From the NCBI GenBank assembly GCA_945870575.1, contig CAMBSK010000015.1:1-62160 (forward strand): DNA of 62,160 bases, written 5' to 3'. Below, piece after piece: positions 28,825-38,554 of the stretch. Position numbers and translations under genes: made by a program. Numbering within the stretch: the first letter of the stretch is position 1; every line of letters starts with the position of its first letter. The notes below the pieces were generated by a model, which ran no database searches, was not told the DNA's origin, and worked only from the letters and a program-made list of their open reading frames with translations. Origin of the DNA: Bordetella parapertussis (GTDB lineage Bacteria; Pseudomonadota; Gammaproteobacteria; Burkholderiales; Burkholderiaceae_C).

Positions 28825-29925
28825 ATGAGCGGAAACACCTTAGGCACCTTATTCGCAGTCACCAACTTCGGTGAATCCCACGGCCCGGCCATCGGCTGCG
28901 TCATCGACGGCTGTCCGCCCGGCATGGCTTTGAGCGAGGCCGACATACAGCACGATCTAGACCGCCGCCGCCCGGGCACCAGCCGGCATGTCACTCAGCG
29001 CCAGGAACCTGATCAGGTGCAAATCCTGAGCGGCGTATACCAAGGCGTGACCACCGGCGCACCCATCGCCCTCTTGATTCAAAACACCGATCAGCGCAGC
29101 CAAGACTACGGTGACATTTTGCAAACCTTCCGCCCCGGCCACGCCGATTACACCTATTTGCAAAAGTACGGCGTGCGTGACCCACGCGGCGGCGGGCGTT
29201 CCTCCGCGCGCTTGACCGCGCCTACAGTCGCTGCCGGTGCGGTCGCCAAAAAATGGTTGCTGGAGAAATTCGGCACCACGTTCAAAGGCTGCATGACGCA
29301 GCTCGGTGAACACCCCATCGGTTTTGAAGACTGGTCGCATGTGACACACAACCCGTTTTACGCACCCGTTGCCGATGTGTCGCATCTGGAAAATTACATG
29401 GACAGTTTGCGCAAAGCGGGCGACTCCTGCGGCGCGCGCATCCGCGTGGTGGCGCAACACATGCCGGTTGGTTTGGGGCAGCCCATTTACGACCGCTTGG
29501 ATGCGGATATCGCATTCGCCATGATGGGCTTGAACGCGGTCAAGGGCGTAGAAATGGGTGCGGGTTTTGCCAGCGTGGCGCAGCGCGGTTCTACCCATGG
29601 CGACAGTCTCACGCCCGAGGGCTTTGAGGGCAACAACGCCGGGGGTGTGCTTGGCGGCATCAGCACCGGTCAAGACTTGGAAGTCAGCATCGCCATCAAG
29701 CCAACCAGTTCCATCATGACACCGCGCGACACCATCAACAGCGACGGCGCTGCCACACAGGTGCAAACCAAGGGCCGACACGACCCTTGCGTTGGCATAC
29801 GCGCCACACCGATTGCCGAGGCCTTGCTGGCGTTGGTGGTCATGGACCACGCTTTGCGCCATCGCGCTCAATGCGGCGATGTAGTTATGCCTTTGTCGCC
29901 CATTCCCGCACACCGCGGCGGTTAA
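28825..29925 (+). CDS. aroC: Chorismate synthase
   Basis: AroC makes chorismate from EPSP using reduced FMN, the last shared step of aromatic synthesis. The 366-residue protein has the family start [19 protein letters not shown], the central [19 protein letters not shown], and the C-terminal [17 protein letters not shown]. The length is typical of the bacterial enzyme. The MFS gene starts 4 bases after its stop. Confidence 0.97.
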   Translation: MSGNTLGTLFAVTNFGESHGPAIGCVIDGCPPGMALSEADIQHDLDRRRPGTSRHVTQRQEPDQVQILSGVYQGVTTGAPIALLIQNTDQRSQDYGDILQTFRPGHADYTYLQKYGVRDPRGGGRSSARLTAPTVAAGAVAKKWLLEKFGTTFKGCMTQLGEHPIGFEDWSHVTHNPFYAPVADVSHLENYMDSLRKAGDSCGARIRVVAQHMPVGLGQPIYDRLDADIAFAMMGLNAVKGVEMGAGFASVAQRGSTHGDSLTPEGFEGNNAGGVLGGISTGQDLEVSIAIKPTSSIMTPRDTINSDGAATQVQTKGRHDPCVGIRATPIAEALLALVVMDHALRHRAQCGDVVMPLSPIPAHRGG

Positions 29926-29929
29926 TGCC

Positions 29930-31138
29930 ATGACCATGGACACAGCGCCGCGCGCCACGCGGCGTCAACTGGTGCCGTTTGCCGCCTTGTCGGCTGGCTA
30001 TTTCGCGCACATCGGTTTTTTCAATCCGTATCTACCGCTTTGGCTCAAACACCTGGGTTTAAGTTTGTGGATGATCGGTTTGCTCACCTCGATGCAAGCC
30101 GTGACGCGCGTGTTCGCGCCGTATATCTGGGGTTGGTTGAGCGACCGCAACGGTGCGCGCGTGCCACTGATGCGCTGGTGCTCAGGCATGGCTTTGTTGT
30201 GCTCTTTCGGTTTATTGTTTGATCCGTCGCCGTGGTGGCTGGCGGCTGTGTTGTTCGGCATGTTCATACACACCAGCGCCATGATGCCCATGAGCGAGGC
30301 CGCCATGGCGCACCTGGTCAGCCACATGGGCACTTTGGACGTGCGGCGCTACGGGCGCATCCGTTTGTGGGGGTCGGTCGGTTTTCTGGTGACGGTGTTT
30401 GTTTCCGGCGCATGGTTTGAAGCCTGGGGCATGTCAGGCTTTCCTTATTGGGCGGTAATGACTTTGCTGGCGGTCAACATCAGTACCTGGTATTTGCCGG
30501 ACAAACGCGAGTCGGTCGCGCATGTGCACGGGCAAGCCGGTTTCTGGCAAGTGTTGCGTAAAGCGCAAAGCCGCTGGTTTTTTGCCACACTGTTTTTTCA
30601 TGTTTTATCGCACGTATCCATCTACACCTTCTTTTCGCTTTACTTGGATGAGCTCGGGTATGGCAAAGACATGATCGGTGTGTTGTGGGCGGTGTCGGTC
30701 ATCGTCGAAATCGTGGGTTTTTTCTCGCAGAGCAAATGGCTGCATTTACTGAGTTTGCCGTTATGGCTGTGTGTGTGTACGGGTTTGATGGTGTTGCGCA
30801 TGGGCATGACGGCGTTTTATGCACCTGTATTGCCGGTGCTGCTGGTGGCGCAATGCCTGCATGTATTCACTTTTGCTATTCAACATACCGTCAGCATTGC
30901 CTGGTTGTCACAACATTTCCCGGGGCGCTTGCGCGGCAGGGGACAGGCTTTGTACGCGGTGATCGGCTACGGTTTCACTGGCGTCATCGGGGCACTGGGC
31001 GGCGCGGCTTTGAGCACGCGTTTTGGCTTGCAACAGGTGTTTGTCATGGCCATGCCGGTGGCTTTAGCAGCCTTGCTCTGCGCCCTCAGGCTACGCACTG
31101 TTTCAGAGCCGGTTGTTCATTCTTTTGAATCTGAATAA
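29930..31138 (+). CDS. MFS transporter (HcaT/NupG-like)
   Basis: The 402-residue protein has about 12 hydrophobic helices and looks like the MFS_1-like group that includes the 3-phenylpropionate permease HcaT. The first helix contains FAALSAGYFAHIGFFNPYLP, and the loop 2-3 motif is WLSDRNGARVPLMRW. Substrate unknown. It starts 4 bases after aroC (ATG at 29930, with an alternative at 29936), so the two are probably one transcript. Confidence 0.85.
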   Translation: MTMDTAPRATRRQLVPFAALSAGYFAHIGFFNPYLPLWLKHLGLSLWMIGLLTSMQAVTRVFAPYIWGWLSDRNGARVPLMRWCSGMALLCSFGLLFDPSPWWLAAVLFGMFIHTSAMMPMSEAAMAHLVSHMGTLDVRRYGRIRLWGSVGFLVTVFVSGAWFEAWGMSGFPYWAVMTLLAVNISTWYLPDKRESVAHVHGQAGFWQVLRKAQSRWFFATLFFHVLSHVSIYTFFSLYLDELGYGKDMIGVLWAVSVIVEIVGFFSQSKWLHLLSLPLWLCVCTGLMVLRMGMTAFYAPVLPVLLVAQCLHVFTFAIQHTVSIAWLSQHFPGRLRGRGQALYAVIGYGFTGVIGALGGAALSTRFGLQQVFVMAMPVALAALLCALRLRTVSEPVVHSFESE

Positions 31139-31211
31139 ATTTACATTTTGAATATTCCCTGCTTGCTTACACCCATGAATATTTGTCATTATTCGTTTAC
31201 GGAGGTGACAA

Positions 31212-31853
31212 ATGCATGCATCACGATTGTTGATCGTCGAAGACCACCCTATCCTGGCGGATGCCCTGCGCATGAATGTGCTGCAACTCTTACCCAGGGC
31301 TCAGTGTCTGCTGGCCTATGACTTGGCAAGCGGTCTGGAGATGCTGCTTGAGCATTCACCTATTGATCTGGTGGTGCTGGATTTAAACCTGCCGGATTCG
31401 CAAGGCATCGATACTTTGAACGCCTTTTGTCAGTTGCGCGCGGACGGTCCGATGATGGTGCTTAGCTCGTTGCAGGACCCTGCGCTGCCGCAAGTCTGCA
31501 TGTCCAACCGCGTGACTTATTTGTCCAAATCAGCACCTTTGCCGCAGTTGATGTCGTTGTTGTTGCAGTCCTTGTCGGTGCAGCAAGACACTGTTGAACC
31601 GTTGGACGGTTTTGCGCAAACACGGCAACACACCGACGAGTTAGCTGTGCTGAGCAATCACCAGCGTCTGGTGTTATCGCAACTCGCGCATGGCAAAAGC
31701 TGCGCTGAAATTGCCGGACAAATGCACATCACTGAGTCCACGGTGCGCAGCCATATGCATGCGATTTACCGCCGCTTGGGAGTGGTCAACAAGTCACAGG
31801 CAAGCACACGCTACTGGTTATGGGCAGCCGGTCATGGACTCGGCCACAACTGA
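31212..31853 (+). CDS. LuxR/NarL-family response regulator
   Basis: The 213-residue protein has a receiver domain with acidic pocket VEDHP, phospho-acceptor Asp57 (VVLDLNLPDS), and the conserved lysine in TYLSKSA. A C-terminal LuxR helix-turn-helix follows (VLSQLAHGKSCAEIAGQMH, then STVRSHMHAIYRRLGV). A GGAGG ribosome site precedes the ATG by 7 bases. The kinase gene starts inside its last codons (20-base overlap). Targets unknown. Confidence 0.92.
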   Translation: MHASRLLIVEDHPILADALRMNVLQLLPRAQCLLAYDLASGLEMLLEHSPIDLVVLDLNLPDSQGIDTLNAFCQLRADGPMMVLSSLQDPALPQVCMSNRVTYLSKSAPLPQLMSLLLQSLSVQQDTVEPLDGFAQTRQHTDELAVLSNHQRLVLSQLAHGKSCAEIAGQMHITESTVRSHMHAIYRRLGVVNKSQASTRYWLWAAGHGLGHN

Positions 31854-33258
31854 ACAAATTTATCTGCGGTTTGCGGCATTATTGTTGCAATCCACGTTCT
31901 TGCTGGCAGGCGGTTTTGCGACCGCACAAGATCAACTGCACAACTACCCGCACTGGCAGGACATGCGGGTCATGAAAGACAGCCACGGGGAATGGACAGC
32001 CAACGAGGCGTGGCAGAACAGCCTGTCAGACGAAGTCACGCATTTAAGCCATCCGCACCAGGCCATACAAGCGATTGACGCCAAGGTGGTGTGGGTCGCT
32101 TGGAGCTTGCCTGACGCTGTCACGCAACAGTTGCCGGTGTGGTTAGGCATTCATTTACCGGCTTGTGTTGATGTGCAATTGTGGTTGCGCTGGAACCGGG
32201 GCGACTGGCAGTTGCAACCGCTGGAACATGAGCAGCGGTTGGCACAGCTGGGTGAAGGTCATCTACTGCCTGTCTGGGCCATACACGATGCCAGTCTCAG
32301 ACATATTGATGTGTTGCTCAAAATTCAAAGCCCAGGTCGCGTGCAATTGCCTGTGTGGTTGCAAAAACCCGAGACTTTGATGCGATTGCAATGGAAGTAC
32401 GCGTTGATGTACGGGGTGTTGCTGGTTTTGTTGCTGACGGTCATGGCTTACGCGTTCTGTCTAATGAGATTTTTTGACAGGCACTCACTGTTTGTGTTCA
32501 TTGGTATGTTGTTTATGCATTTTGTATTTTTGTGCTGGACAAGCGGGCTGGGGCGAATGCTGCTGCCCGTCTTACAGCAATCGCACGCAGTTCTGGCAGC
32601 AGAGTCTGCCATCTGCCTATGGGTGTTATTGAGTACTTTGCATATGCGTTCGGCAGTGTGTCTTGATAACAAGGTTGATCTGCTGGGCAAAAGTCTGCTT
32701 TGTTGGGGCTTATGCGGCGGCTTGCTGATTTTGTTATTTAGCCGGTTGTGGTTTTTGCATGATCACATCATGACTGGCAACATACTGTCAGCCCATATGC
32801 TGCTCATGCTGCTGTGTTGCGCTTGGTTTTTGAAACAAAAAGTCAATTTAAAAAGTATGTGTCATGTTGCGGTTTGGTTGCTCTATACCCTAGCGCTTAG
32901 CATTTACGCATGGGCTGACAAACTGCGTTTGCATCCTGCCGACGCCTTGCTGATGTCTGGCGTAATGAGTGTGTCTGCCATTTTGCTGACGGGCTGGGCA
33001 AACTGTTGGCGACTGATGTCGCAACGAAAAAATTTACAGCAGAAACTGGCGCTGGTGCAGCACGATATGTGGCAGCCCTTGCAATCGGTGCAGCTTTATG
33101 CACAAGCCATGTCAAAGGCTGAGCCGGAGCAATTGCCCCGTTTAGTCAATGGCATGCAATTGGCTGCCGGTCATGTCAATGATTTCATGCAACAAATGCA
33201 AGTCTTGTCTGGCGTACTCAAAGCTGATGCGCATTTCTGTCCAAGCTACAGGTGGTGA
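31834..33258 (+). CDS. 7TM sensor histidine kinase, N-terminal part (frameshifted)
   Basis: These 474 residues hold a signal/anchor (RFAALLLQSTFLLAGGFATA), a periplasmic domain of about 160 residues, some seven membrane helices from about residue 190 (WKYALMYGVLLVLLLTVMAY), and the phospho-accepting histidine H410 in VQHDMWQPLQSV. This is the 7TMR-DISM sensor layout. The frame ends at 33258 after off-frame FCPSYRW. The missing ATPase domain continues in the -1 frame at 33252-33725. One base seems lost near 33234-33237, in a TTT run. Either a pseudogene or an assembly error. Confidence 0.8.
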   Translation: MDSATTEQIYLRFAALLLQSTFLLAGGFATAQDQLHNYPHWQDMRVMKDSHGEWTANEAWQNSLSDEVTHLSHPHQAIQAIDAKVVWVAWSLPDAVTQQLPVWLGIHLPACVDVQLWLRWNRGDWQLQPLEHEQRLAQLGEGHLLPVWAIHDASLRHIDVLLKIQSPGRVQLPVWLQKPETLMRLQWKYALMYGVLLVLLLTVMAYAFCLMRFFDRHSLFVFIGMLFMHFVFLCWTSGLGRMLLPVLQQSHAVLAAESAICLWVLLSTLHMRSAVCLDNKVDLLGKSLLCWGLCGGLLILLFSRLWFLHDHIMTGNILSAHMLLMLLCCAWFLKQKVNLKSMCHVAVWLLYTLALSIYAWADKLRLHPADALLMSGVMSVSAILLTGWANCWRLMSQRKNLQQKLALVQHDMWQPLQSVQLYAQAMSKAEPEQLPRLVNGMQLAAGHVNDFMQQMQVLSGVLKADAHFCPSYRW

Positions 33259-33725
33259 CTGCGGACGCATTGTTGGCGCCACTCATCACCGAGTGTCTGC
33301 CGCTGGCGCACTGGCAGCGGGTCAGTTTGCGCTACCGCAAGAACCACAGCATTTTGCAAGTTAATGTGCCTGCCGTGCAGCGCATATTGCGCAACCTCAT
33401 CAACAATGCATTGGCTTACACACCGCCCGGGGGGAGGGTTTTGATAGGCAGCCGCAGCCGTGCCGGTCAACTGTGGATTTTTTGTCTGGACAACGGTAAA
33501 GGGATGTCACCTGAGCAATTAAAGCAATGCACGCAGGCTTACCGGCGCTTTGAGACAGATGCTGATGGTTGCGGCCACCAAGGCCTTGGTTTGTACAGCG
33601 TCAGTCAATTGGCTGAACAAATGCGCTTGCCCTTGCACATGCAAAGCGCGCAGGGCAAGGGCAGCATGATGGGATTAGCAGTGCCTCTGATTCAAGCCAA
33701 GGCAAAGGCTGGTGCAAGAGCTTAG
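33252..33725 (+). CDS. Sensor histidine kinase ATPase domain, C-terminal part (frameshifted)
   Basis: This frame carries a complete HATPase_c domain: N box ILRNLINNALAYTPPGG, G1 box CLDNGKGMS and G2 box GHQGLGLYSVSQLA. It reads from GTG at 33252, but upstream in the same frame the codons F-L-S-K-L-Q-V-V continue the kinase sequence. It is therefore the tail of the 31834 gene rather than a separate gene. If the frameshift is real, neither half alone can be a working kinase. It overlaps the convergent tolA stop by 4 bases. Confidence 0.8.
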   Translation: MVTADALLAPLITECLPLAHWQRVSLRYRKNHSILQVNVPAVQRILRNLINNALAYTPPGGRVLIGSRSRAGQLWIFCLDNGKGMSPEQLKQCTQAYRRFETDADGCGHQGLGLYSVSQLAEQMRLPLHMQSAQGKGSMMGLAVPLIQAKAKAGARA

Positions 33726-34813
33726 TCGCGCGGCCTGAAGCCGAATGATATTTTCGGTGGCATATTGCCGTTTTCATCGCGCGGCAGTGTGCCGGTTTTT
33801 TCAATCGCATTCATGACCGCTGCGTCCCAGGCCGGGTTGCCGCTGGAGCGGATCAGTTTCTTGCCGGTGATTTCGCCGGTGGCGCTGCAAGTGACCTCGA
33901 CTTCCGCCTCGGGATTGCCTTTGACGGTCTGCAGCTGCGATTCAGCAAAAGTGATGTTGGGCCGCACCTTTGCACGTAATCTGCCCAGGTAAGTGCCGCT
34001 GGGTGCCGAGGCCTTGGCGGCACTGGCTTTGTCGGTCGGGCCGGTGCTGGCTTCACCCAGACCCTTAAGCCGTTTGACCTGCTCCTGGCGTCGTTGCTCT
34101 TTTTCTTTCTTTTCTTCCAGCAATCGTTTGGTTTCTTCTTCCTTGCGCTTGGCTTCCTCTTCTTTACGCTTGGCCAATTCTTCCTTTTGCTTGACCAATT
34201 CTTCCTTTTGCTTGCTTTCCTCTATCAGGCGTTTGGCCTCGTCCTCTTCCTTGCGCTTGGCCTCTTCTTTGGCCTGGGCTTCGTCTTCATTGCGTTTTTT
34301 TTGTTCTTCCTCGCGCTTAGCGTTCTCGCGTTCCTGGGCGGCTTTCTTTTCTTTTTCTTCCTCAGCTTTTTTGGCGCTGGCTTCTTTCAGTCGAACTTCT
34401 TCTTCCTTGGCTTTGGCGGTTTTTTTCTCTAACTCGATCTGACGATCGCGCTCAAGCGCATCTTTTTTCTTTTGTTTTTCTATGGCAATGTCAGCTTCAA
34501 TTTTGGCTTTATCTGGAAGCGCCGGTTGAGCCGTGGAAGGCGGTGGCGGCTTTACCGGTTCAACCGGCTTTGGCGGCGTTTCCGGTTTGACCTCGGTAGG
34601 CGGCGCCGATTCTTCGTTTCGCTGGGCAACCGGTTCGGGTATGGCAGACCAGAGTTCGGCTTCTACCGCATCGTCTTGCGGCGTACTGCGCCAGGTCACG
34701 CCCCAGGTCAGTGCCAGCAGCAGCAAAAAGTGAACCAGCAAGGCCAGCAGCAGCGCGCGGCCGAAGCCAGGGTCAGCCGGTGGCGCAAAGGCTAGATGCT
34801 CGTGCTGGCTCAT
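33722..34813 (-). CDS. tolA: TolA, Tol-Pal envelope protein
   Basis: TolA links the inner-membrane TolQR motor to Pal and the outer membrane during cell constriction. The 363-residue protein has an N-terminal anchor helix (LLLALLVHFLLLLALTWGV), a Pro-rich stretch, and a long Lys/Glu/Ala-rich helical domain (about residues 105-250). A TonB/TolA C-terminal domain follows (AEVEVTCSATGEITGKKLI and DAAVMNAIEKTGTLP). I use the ATG at 34813 over the GTG two codons upstream. Last gene of the tolQRA set. Confidence 0.92.
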   Translation of the reverse strand: MSQHEHLAFAPPADPGFGRALLLALLVHFLLLLALTWGVTWRSTPQDDAVEAELWSAIPEPVAQRNEESAPPTEVKPETPPKPVEPVKPPPPSTAQPALPDKAKIEADIAIEKQKKKDALERDRQIELEKKTAKAKEEEVRLKEASAKKAEEEKEKKAAQERENAKREEEQKKRNEDEAQAKEEAKRKEEDEAKRLIEESKQKEELVKQKEELAKRKEEEAKRKEEETKRLLEEKKEKEQRRQEQVKRLKGLGEASTGPTDKASAAKASAPSGTYLGRLRAKVRPNITFAESQLQTVKGNPEAEVEVTCSATGEITGKKLIRSSGNPAWDAAVMNAIEKTGTLPRDENGNMPPKISFGFRPRD

Positions 34814-34822
34814 GGACACCTG

Positions 34823-35266
34823 TTAATCGCCTTGCCGTACAGCCAGGCCGACACGTTGCACTCCTGCGCGTTGCAACTTGTCCATCAGCTTGACCACGTT
34901 GTCATACACAATGCCTTTGTCGGCATTGATGATGACCGGTGTGGTGGCTTTACCCGCCTGCATTTGCAACACTGTTTTGGCGACGTTGTCCATGTTCGCT
35001 TCCTGACGGCTTTGCTGGCCGGTGCCTTGCGCAGAAGTTTTGGACTTGACCGTGATTCGAAGTTGTTTGTCTATTTCAATCGTGATCACCTGATCCGGTG
35101 CAGTGCTGGCTTTGCCAACAGTGGGTACATCGATGACGCTGGGCGACAGCAGCGGTGCGGTGACCATGAAGATGATCAGCAGTACCAGCATGACGTCGAT
35201 AAACGGCACCATATTGATGTCGCTGATGGTGCGACGGCCTCTGCGTGCAGGTGAGTTGGCGGCCAT
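34823..35266 (-). CDS. tolR: TolR, ExbD-family motor protein
   Basis: The 147-residue protein has the TolR/ExbD layout: a short cytoplasmic start, one membrane helix (VMLVLLIIFMVTAPLL) preceded by the proton-path aspartate in NMVPFIDVM, and a periplasmic domain ending in VVKLMDKLQRAGVQRVGLA. With TolQ it uses proton motive force to drive TolA. Confidence 0.95.
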   Translation of the reverse strand: MAANSPARRGRRTISDINMVPFIDVMLVLLIIFMVTAPLLSPSVIDVPTVGKASTAPDQVITIEIDKQLRITVKSKTSAQGTGQQSRQEANMDNVAKTVLQMQAGKATTPVIINADKGIVYDNVVKLMDKLQRAGVQRVGLAVRQGD

Positions 35267-35281
35267 GTGCTTGCCCCGGCC

Positions 35282-35974
35282 TTAACGCGTGGTGGTCGGC
35301 GGTGTGCCGACATTGCGTTGCAGGATATTGGAAAACTCTTCGATGAAGGTTTCCAGTTTGTTGGCAACGCGGTCTATGTCGCGCGAAAAACGGTTGAAAG
35401 CCAGCACCGCAGGAATGGCTGCAAACAAGCCGATGGCGGTGGCGACCAGGGCTTCGGCAATGCCAGGCGCCACTTTTGCGAGCGTCACTTGTTGAAGCGC
35501 GGCCAGACCGGTGAAAGCGTGCATGATGCCCCACACCGTGCCGAACAAGCCGACATAGGGGGAAACCGAACCGACCGAGGCCAGCATGGACAGGTTGGAT
35601 TCGATGGCATCCATTTCGCGTTGCAGGCTGGCCCGCATGGCGCGGCGCGCGCCGTCCATCAGCAAGCCGCTGTCGGTGATGCGCCGTTCGCGCAGTTTCT
35701 GGTATTCGCGCATGCCGCTGGCAAATATTCGCTCCATGGGGCCGGACATTTTGACGTTTTGCTGCGCCCCGGCAAACAACTCGTTCAGGCTTTTGCCCGA
35801 CCAAAATTCACGCTCGAATTCCTCATTGAGTTTTTTCACTTCTTTGAGCGACAGCAGTTTGCGGAAGATGGCGGCCCAGCTCATGACCGAGACCAGCATC
35901 AGTATCAGCACCACAGCCTGTACCACCCAGCTGGCATTCAACAACAGTTGAACGATCGACATATCTTGGTTCAT
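35282..35974 (-). CDS. tolQ: TolQ, MotA/ExbB-family motor protein
   Basis: The 230-residue protein has three membrane helices and the conserved ExbB/TolQ signature GSVSPYVGLFGTVWGIMHAF, followed by APGIAEALVATAIGLFAAIPAV. It forms the stator ring with TolR. Its start overlaps the ybgC stop by four bases; tolR follows 15 bases downstream. Confidence 0.95.
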   Translation of the reverse strand: MNQDMSIVQLLLNASWVVQAVVLILMLVSVMSWAAIFRKLLSLKEVKKLNEEFEREFWSGKSLNELFAGAQQNVKMSGPMERIFASGMREYQKLRERRITDSGLLMDGARRAMRASLQREMDAIESNLSMLASVGSVSPYVGLFGTVWGIMHAFTGLAALQQVTLAKVAPGIAEALVATAIGLFAAIPAVLAFNRFSRDIDRVANKLETFIEEFSNILQRNVGTPPTTTR

Positions 35975-36378
35975 GACAACAACTCCAGTAGAGAGGAAGG
36001 GATGCGTTCGGACTTCATTTTGGCTGCATTCACCCAGCCGATGCGGATACTGCCTTCGCAGAGCAAGGTTTGCGTACCGTCGCTTTCAGGCCGCCAGGCC
36101 TGTTGGGCAATCACCAGACTGGCGCGGCCTTTGTCCTGCAAGACCGCGCTGACTTGAAGCAAATCGTCAAGTTGCGCAGGTCTATGGTATTTCAATTGGG
36201 TATCGATCACCACGAACATGCCGCCAGTGTCCAGTTTCAACTGGTTTTGCTGCAAGCCGAGGTGGCGCAGCCATTCGGTGCGGGCGCGTTCGAAAAACTT
36301 CAGATAGTTTGCATAAAAGACGATGCCGCCGGCATCTGTGTCTTCCCAATACACGCGCACAGGGAAATGAAAACTCAT
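35971..36378 (-). CDS. ybgC: Tol-Pal system acyl-CoA thioesterase
   Basis: The 135-residue hot-dog-fold thioesterase has the catalytic YWEDTDAGGIVFYANYLKFF motif at its start. YbgC hydrolyses acyl-CoA or acyl-ACP and is conserved with tol-pal. The start at 36378 (MSFHFPVRV) overlaps the aminotransferase stop by four bases; longer upstream frames have no family sequence. Confidence 0.93.
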   Translation of the reverse strand: MSFHFPVRVYWEDTDAGGIVFYANYLKFFERARTEWLRHLGLQQNQLKLDTGGMFVVIDTQLKYHRPAQLDDLLQVSAVLQDKGRASLVIAQQAWRPESDGTQTLLCEGSIRIGWVNAAKMKSERIPSSLLELLS

Positions 36379-37565
36379 GCGGCCTCCAGCAGTTGGCGCA
36401 GCCTGACTGAGGCAGTGTCTAGGTCGGACAGCGAGCTGGCAGTGGAGAGGCGCACAAAGTCGCCAGGCGCATGCTCGCCGAAATCGCGCCCCGGTGTCAG
36501 CGCCACGTGCGCGTGTTGCATGACGTGTTCGGCAAACGCCCAGCTGTCGGTCAAGCCCAATTTGTCGCATGCTGCACGGCAATCGGCCCAGGCATAAAAA
36601 GCGCCGTCGGGCATGACCGGGACCGGCAGGCCCATGGCGTTGAGTTGAGGAATGACATGGTCGCGCCGCTGCTTGAAAGCAGCCCGGCGCTCTTCGTAAA
36701 TGGCCAGGCTCTCAGGCTCGAAGCAGGCCAGCGCCGCGTATTGCGAGACAGTACTGGCGCAAATAAACAGGTTTTGCGCCAGGCGCTCAATCACCGGCAC
36801 CAGTGCATCCGGCACCACCAGCCAGCCCAGACGCCAGCCGGTCATGTTGAAGTATTTGGAAAAACTGTTGATGCTGATGATGTTGTCGTCAATCGCCAAA
36901 GCGGTCTGACCGAAAGATGCGTCATAGCTCAGGCCCAGGTAGATTTCATCCACCATGGTGATGCCGCCCTTGGCACTGACGATGTGATGTATGCGTTTCA
37001 ATTCGTCAAATGCAATCGAGGTGCCGGTGGGGTTGGATGGTGAGGCCAGCAGCACGCCACGTGTGTGTGCGTTCCAATGAGCGGCCACCTGCGCGGCGCT
37101 CAATTGAAACCGCTGCGCTGCATCGGTGGGCAACAGCACCGCGCGACCGTCGGCGGCTTGCACAAACTGGCGGTTGCAGGGGTAGCAGGGGTCGGGCATC
37201 AATACCTCATCGCCTGCTTCAATCAGCGCCAGACAAGCGAGTTGCAAAGCGGCAGACGCACCGGCCGTGACCACGATGCGCCGTGCAGGCACGTTGACGC
37301 CGAAGCGCGCCGTGTACCAACCGCTGATGCGCTCGCGCAAACGGTCTAAGCCCAGCGCGTGTGTGTATTGGGTGCGGCCCTGGTGGACAGCACGCACGGC
37401 GGCTTCCTCCACCAGCGGCGGGGCGGTGAAATCGGGTTCGCCTATGTTCAAAAACACCATGGGTTTGTCGCTGCCACGCGCTTGCTGTGCCAGCGCCGAG
37501 GCAGCCTTGGCCATTTCCATCACATAAAAAGGTGCGATGCGGCTGGCGCGTTGGCTGATGCGCAT
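36375..37565 (-). CDS. Class I/II PLP aminotransferase
   Basis: The 396-residue enzyme is a fold-type I aminotransferase. The PLP lysine is in INSFSKYFNMTGWRLGW, the cofactor aspartate region in TMVDEIYLGLSYD, and the C-terminal arginine region in DFVRLSTASSLSDL. It resembles aspartate/alanine-type aminotransferases; the natural substrate cannot be fixed. I start at MRISQRAS (37565), just after the nusB stop. It is inside the rib-nusB-ybgC-tol run. Confidence 0.88.
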   Translation of the reverse strand: MRISQRASRIAPFYVMEMAKAASALAQQARGSDKPMVFLNIGEPDFTAPPLVEEAAVRAVHQGRTQYTHALGLDRLRERISGWYTARFGVNVPARRIVVTAGASAALQLACLALIEAGDEVLMPDPCYPCNRQFVQAADGRAVLLPTDAAQRFQLSAAQVAAHWNAHTRGVLLASPSNPTGTSIAFDELKRIHHIVSAKGGITMVDEIYLGLSYDASFGQTALAIDDNIISINSFSKYFNMTGWRLGWLVVPDALVPVIERLAQNLFICASTVSQYAALACFEPESLAIYEERRAAFKQRRDHVIPQLNAMGLPVPVMPDGAFYAWADCRAACDKLGLTDSWAFAEHVMQHAHVALTPGRDFGEHAPGDFVRLSTASSLSDLDTASVRLRQLLEAA

Positions 37566-37569
37566 GGCT

Positions 37570-38088
37570 TCAGTCGGCACCGCTGGGAGCCGGCGCGGGT
37601 TTGTCGGCGGCGACCTCTAACGGGCGCAATGCAGGTGCCAAACCGTTGAGCACCGCGTTCACGTATTTGTGCCCGTCAGTGCCGCCGAATTCCTTGGCCA
37701 GTTCTATGCACTCGTTAATGACCACGCGCCAGGGGATATCGATGCAATGCTGCATCTCGTAGGCACCAATCCACAACACCGCGTGTTCAATCGGCGAAAT
37801 CTCTGCCATCTTGCGGTCTAGCAAAGGCAGGATATGCGCGTCAAGCGCAGCGGCCTGAGCCGAGCAACCGTGCAGCAAGGCATCAAAATGCACGCTGTCG
37901 GCTTTGTTGAATCCGCTGAGTTCGCGCGTGAAGCTGTCTACGTCTTCGGGCGGGTTGCGCCCGACCAGCACCTGGTAAAGCGCTTGCACGGCAAAGCCGC
38001 GTGCGCGGGTGCGGGCGGCGCGTGCGCTGGCGCGGCGCATGTCTGAAGGTTTGCTGCTTTTGGCGGCTGGGACAGGTGTATCGGTCAT
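37570..38088 (-). CDS. nusB: Transcription antitermination factor NusB
   Basis: The 172-residue all-helical protein carries the NusB core ([13 protein letters not shown] and [33 protein letters not shown]). NusB with NusE binds boxA to allow full rRNA transcription. An Ala/Arg-rich N-terminal extension and a Pro-rich tail are common in this group. It overlaps ribH by four bases, the usual ribH-nusB pair. Confidence 0.94.
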   Translation of the reverse strand: MTDTPVPAAKSSKPSDMRRASARAARTRARGFAVQALYQVLVGRNPPEDVDSFTRELSGFNKADSVHFDALLHGCSAQAAALDAHILPLLDRKMAEISPIEHAVLWIGAYEMQHCIDIPWRVVINECIELAKEFGGTDGHKYVNAVLNGLAPALRPLEVAADKPAPAPSGAD

Positions 38089-38552
38089 GACAAGGTCTTC
38101 ATCAATAAAGCCATTTCTACGGCGACCCGTGCGGCGTCCCGCCCCTTGTCGTGTTGTCGCGCAATCGCTTGCGCTTCGTTTTCGGTTGTCAATATGGCGT
38201 TGGCAATCGGCAGGCCGTGGTCCAGTGCAAGTTGCGTGATGGCCGAACCCGATTCATTGGCCACCAGCTCGAAGTGGTAGGTTTCGCCACGAATGATGCA
38301 GCCCAATGCGATCAAGGCATCAAACTGATCTGATTGCGCCATGGCCTGTAAGGCTACTGGCACTTCGAGTGCGCCGGGCACTTGCACGTGCTCAATGTCT
38401 GTGGCGTCGACGTGCAGGGCTTTCAATTCATCTAAGCAGGCTTGTGCCAATGCGCCGGTGATCGCCGGGTTAAAACGTGCTTGCACGATACCGATGCGCA
38501 AACCGCTGCCTTCCATGTCGTTGCGTGTTGCGCTGAGCTCAGGTTGGTGCAT
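38085..38552 (-). CDS. ribH: 6,7-dimethyl-8-ribityllumazine synthase
   Basis: RibH condenses the ribityl-aminopyrimidine with dihydroxybutanone phosphate to form lumazine, the riboflavin precursor. The 155-residue protein has [19 protein letters not shown], the substrate loop [34 protein letters not shown] and [13 protein letters not shown]. Length and motifs are normal. Confidence 0.96.
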   Translation of the reverse strand: MHQPELSATRNDMEGSGLRIGIVQARFNPAITGALAQACLDELKALHVDATDIEHVQVPGALEVPVALQAMAQSDQFDALIALGCIIRGETYHFELVANESGSAITQLALDHGLPIANAILTTENEAQAIARQHDKGRDAARVAVEMALLMKTLS

Positions 38553-38554
38553 GC

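Noticed and set aside
33225..33260. Programmed -1 frameshift joining the two kinase parts
   Set aside because: No X-XXY-YYZ slippery heptamer in the right frame and no obvious downstream stem or pseudoknot. A single lost base is simpler.
35971..36582. Longer ybgC reading frame starting at 36582
   Set aside because: The extra 68 residues are Arg/Cys-rich, overlap the aminotransferase gene, and precede the family's true start at 36378.
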